Of a DNA stretch of 43,440 nucleotides, positions 42,821 through 43,440 are shown in pieces. A model generated the notes under the pieces. That model saw nothing but the letters and a program-made list of their open reading frames with translations. It made no database searches and was not told where the DNA came from. This DNA is from Thermococcus sp. (GTDB lineage Archaea > Methanobacteriota_B > Thermococci > Thermococcales > Thermococcaceae), in assembly GCF_015523185.1 (NCBI RefSeq), contig NZ_WAKV01000048.1, positions 1 to 43,440 on the forward strand. The letters are read 5' to 3'. A program made the position numbers and the translations under genes. Each line of letters begins with the position of its first letter. Within the stretch, counting starts at the first letter, position 1.

Positions 42821-42833
42821 CGCCCTTCGGGCG
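42821..42833. repeat. hairpin with UUCG-type loop
   Basis: CGCCC-TTC-GGGCG folds as a short stem closed by C(UUCG)G. It parallels the hairpin at 26718-26734. A further stem GGCGC/GCGCC lies at 42918-42934. Confidence 0.45.
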
Positions 42834-42943
42834 CTAATGAGGGGAACACACGCTCAAAACTGGCAAGAGGGTTTATCCTGAAAACAAGTGTTTCTCAAGC
42901 AGTTTTACGTTTTTATCGGCGCTCGAAGGGCGCCTTAGTAAGG

Positions 42944-43035
42944 TGAAACACTCACCGATGGGGCAAATTTAGTAGAAACCATTTTAAGACCTGCAATTTT
43001 CGAAAAAAAGCACCTACTCTTCCGCCAGCGCTTGC
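42944..43035 (+). repeat. 92-bp repeat module, copy B
   Basis: Counterpart of 27076-27167: equal length, identical 12-base ends TGAAACACTCAC and GCCAGCGCTTGC, and shared GGGxCAAAT and GCACCTA blocks in register. Confidence 0.6.
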
Positions 43036-43040
43036 AAAAT

Positions 43041-43071
43041 CAAACTTTACCTTGCAAAGTTTGACCAAAGA
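43041..43071. repeat. hairpin plus TTGACCAAA, copy B2
   Basis: CAAACTTT-ACCTTGC-AAAGTTTG is a perfect 8-bp stem followed directly by ACCAAAG. The stem sequence is shared with the hairpin beside tRNA-Arg at 43287-43310. Confidence 0.5.
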
Positions 43072-43147
43072 GTGAACTTCCACCAAAATAGCCAGAATGA
43101 GTTGGCATGTCTTTTCAACATTTCAAACTCAAAGCGGGTTTTCCTTA

Positions 43148-43167
43148 AAAAAGCAAACCAAAACAGG
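43148..43167 (+). repeat. repeat module AAAAAGCAA...AAAACAGG, copy B
   Basis: Matches 26984-27003 at 18 of 20 positions. Confidence 0.45.
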
Positions 43168-43286
43168 TTTCAACTTTTTATTAACACCTAAAGGGCGTTA
43201 TTCCAAAAAGAAACCACCAAAAACAAGCAAGTTCAAGAATAAACCCCTATTAAAACTGCAACCCAAAAGGACATGCAAACCCCGGC

Positions 43287-43310
43287 CAAACTTCGCGCAG
43301 GCGAAGTTTG
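43287..43310 (-). terminator. perfect 10-bp hairpin just downstream of tRNA-Arg
   Basis: CAAACTTCGC-GCAG-GCGAAGTTTG has a ten-pair perfect stem and a four-base loop. It begins three bases after the encoded CCA of tRNA-Arg on the minus strand. It could help 3' processing or termination, or be another copy of the hairpin repeat; archaeal terminators do not normally need hairpins, so the terminator label is tentative. Confidence 0.4.
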
Positions 43311-43313
43311 TAC

Positions 43314-43391
43314 TGGCGGGCCGGGCGGGATTCGAACCCGCGACCTTCGGCTCCGAAGGCCGACGCCCTGTCCAGACTAGGCCACCGGCCC
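43314..43391 (-). tRNA. tRNA-Arg (UCG)
   Basis: A minus-strand cloverleaf of 78 nt with encoded CCA. The acceptor GGGCCGG pairs with CCGGCCC; the anticodon stem TCGGC/GCCGA holds loop CTTCGGA, giving anticodon UCG (reads CGA codons). The T-arm is GCGGG-TTCGAAT-CCCGC. A TATA-like CTTTATGTTT (43416-43425, minus) lies about 28 bp upstream of the 5' end. Confidence 0.95.
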
Positions 43392-43440
43392 AACCCTACA
43401 TGGGTTAAGTCAACCAAACATAAAGCTTGCGGTTCAGTAA

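Larger units (their letters stand above)
42676..43313. other. gene-poor stretch B with repeat modules and hairpins
   Basis: From the end of box C/D RNA 3 to tRNA-Arg I see no convincing gene; the open frames lack ribosome sites and have low-complexity Lys/Thr/Phe composition. The stretch carries the same module families as the one at 26567-27183 and at least four perfect or near-perfect hairpins. Confidence 0.6.

Noticed and set aside
42676-43391. Integrated virus or plasmid remnant with an att site at tRNA-Arg
   Set aside because: No integrase fragment and no second copy of the tRNA 3' end were seen; the stretch carries no coding remnant.
43097-43408. A 103-codon frame over stretch B and tRNA-Arg
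   Set aside because: It is Lys/Thr/Phe-rich, has no ribosome site and reads through the tRNA.

Overview
The window is chromosomal DNA of a hyperthermophilic euryarchaeon of the order Thermococcales, most likely a Thermococcus. The evidence is the gene content: GTP-type PEP carboxykinase, archaeal DnaG with a small Toprim partner, a 67-residue archaeal histone, archaeal GluRS and split glycine dehydrogenase. It also fits that genes carry GGTGAT/GGAGGTG ribosome sites and TATA boxes about 25-30 bp before the inferred transcript starts, and that gltX, dnaG and histone lie in a block I recall from T. kodakarensis (not checked). I see no transposase, integrase or CRISPR array.

Layout. 1-6.1 kb: the 3' part of PEP synthase, two tandem MATE exporters and uracil phosphoribosyltransferase. 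6.1-9.5 kb (minus): a small membrane protein, a secreted NodB-like DUF2334 protein, an alpha/beta hydrolase and an MFS carrier; between the first two sits a divergent pair of box C/D guide RNA genes. 9.7-17.5 kb (plus): a glycerophosphodiester/glycerol catabolic cluster with two GDPD-type phosphodiesterases, a membrane protein, glycerol kinase, a secreted protein, a GlpA-like dehydrogenase, a GlpB/NADH-oxidase-like flavoprotein and a DUF1667 Fe-S protein. 17.5-21.7 kb: a lipoprotein, a PrsW-like membrane protease with a coupled small partner, a metallophosphoesterase, small unknowns and a HAD phosphatase. 21.9-26.6 kb: a secreted zinc phospholipase C/S1-P1-type protein, gcvPA-gcvPB and a small conserved unknown.

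26.6-27.5 kb is a gene-poor stretch followed by tRNA(CAU), tRNA-Asn(GUU) and tRNA-Thr(UGU). 27.5-30 kb (minus): thymidylate kinase, a degenerate phosphohexomutase-like protein and a sugar-1-phosphate nucleotidyltransferase. 30.1-36.1 kb (plus): PEP carboxykinase, alpha-glucan phosphorylase with a glycolytic-motif operator, and an NSS-like transporter whose promoter is bracketed by two perfect inverted repeats. 36-42.6 kb (minus): GluRS, a small membrane protein, DnaG and its Toprim partner, another membrane protein, a radical SAM protein, histone and a dUTPase-like enzyme. The window ends in a second gene-poor stretch holding a third box C/D RNA and ending at tRNA-Arg(UCG).

The genes mostly serve central carbon metabolism around PEP (ppsA, pckG, glucan phosphorylase), glycerol and lipid head-group salvage, nucleotide metabolism (upp, tmk, dUTPase) and information processing. 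The least expected content is non-coding. There are three box C/D sRNA candidates with the same architecture; two of them diverge from one TATA element and share a coordinated variant of the kink-turn boxes. The two tRNA-linked gene-poor stretches share a mosaic of diverged repeat modules and hairpins.
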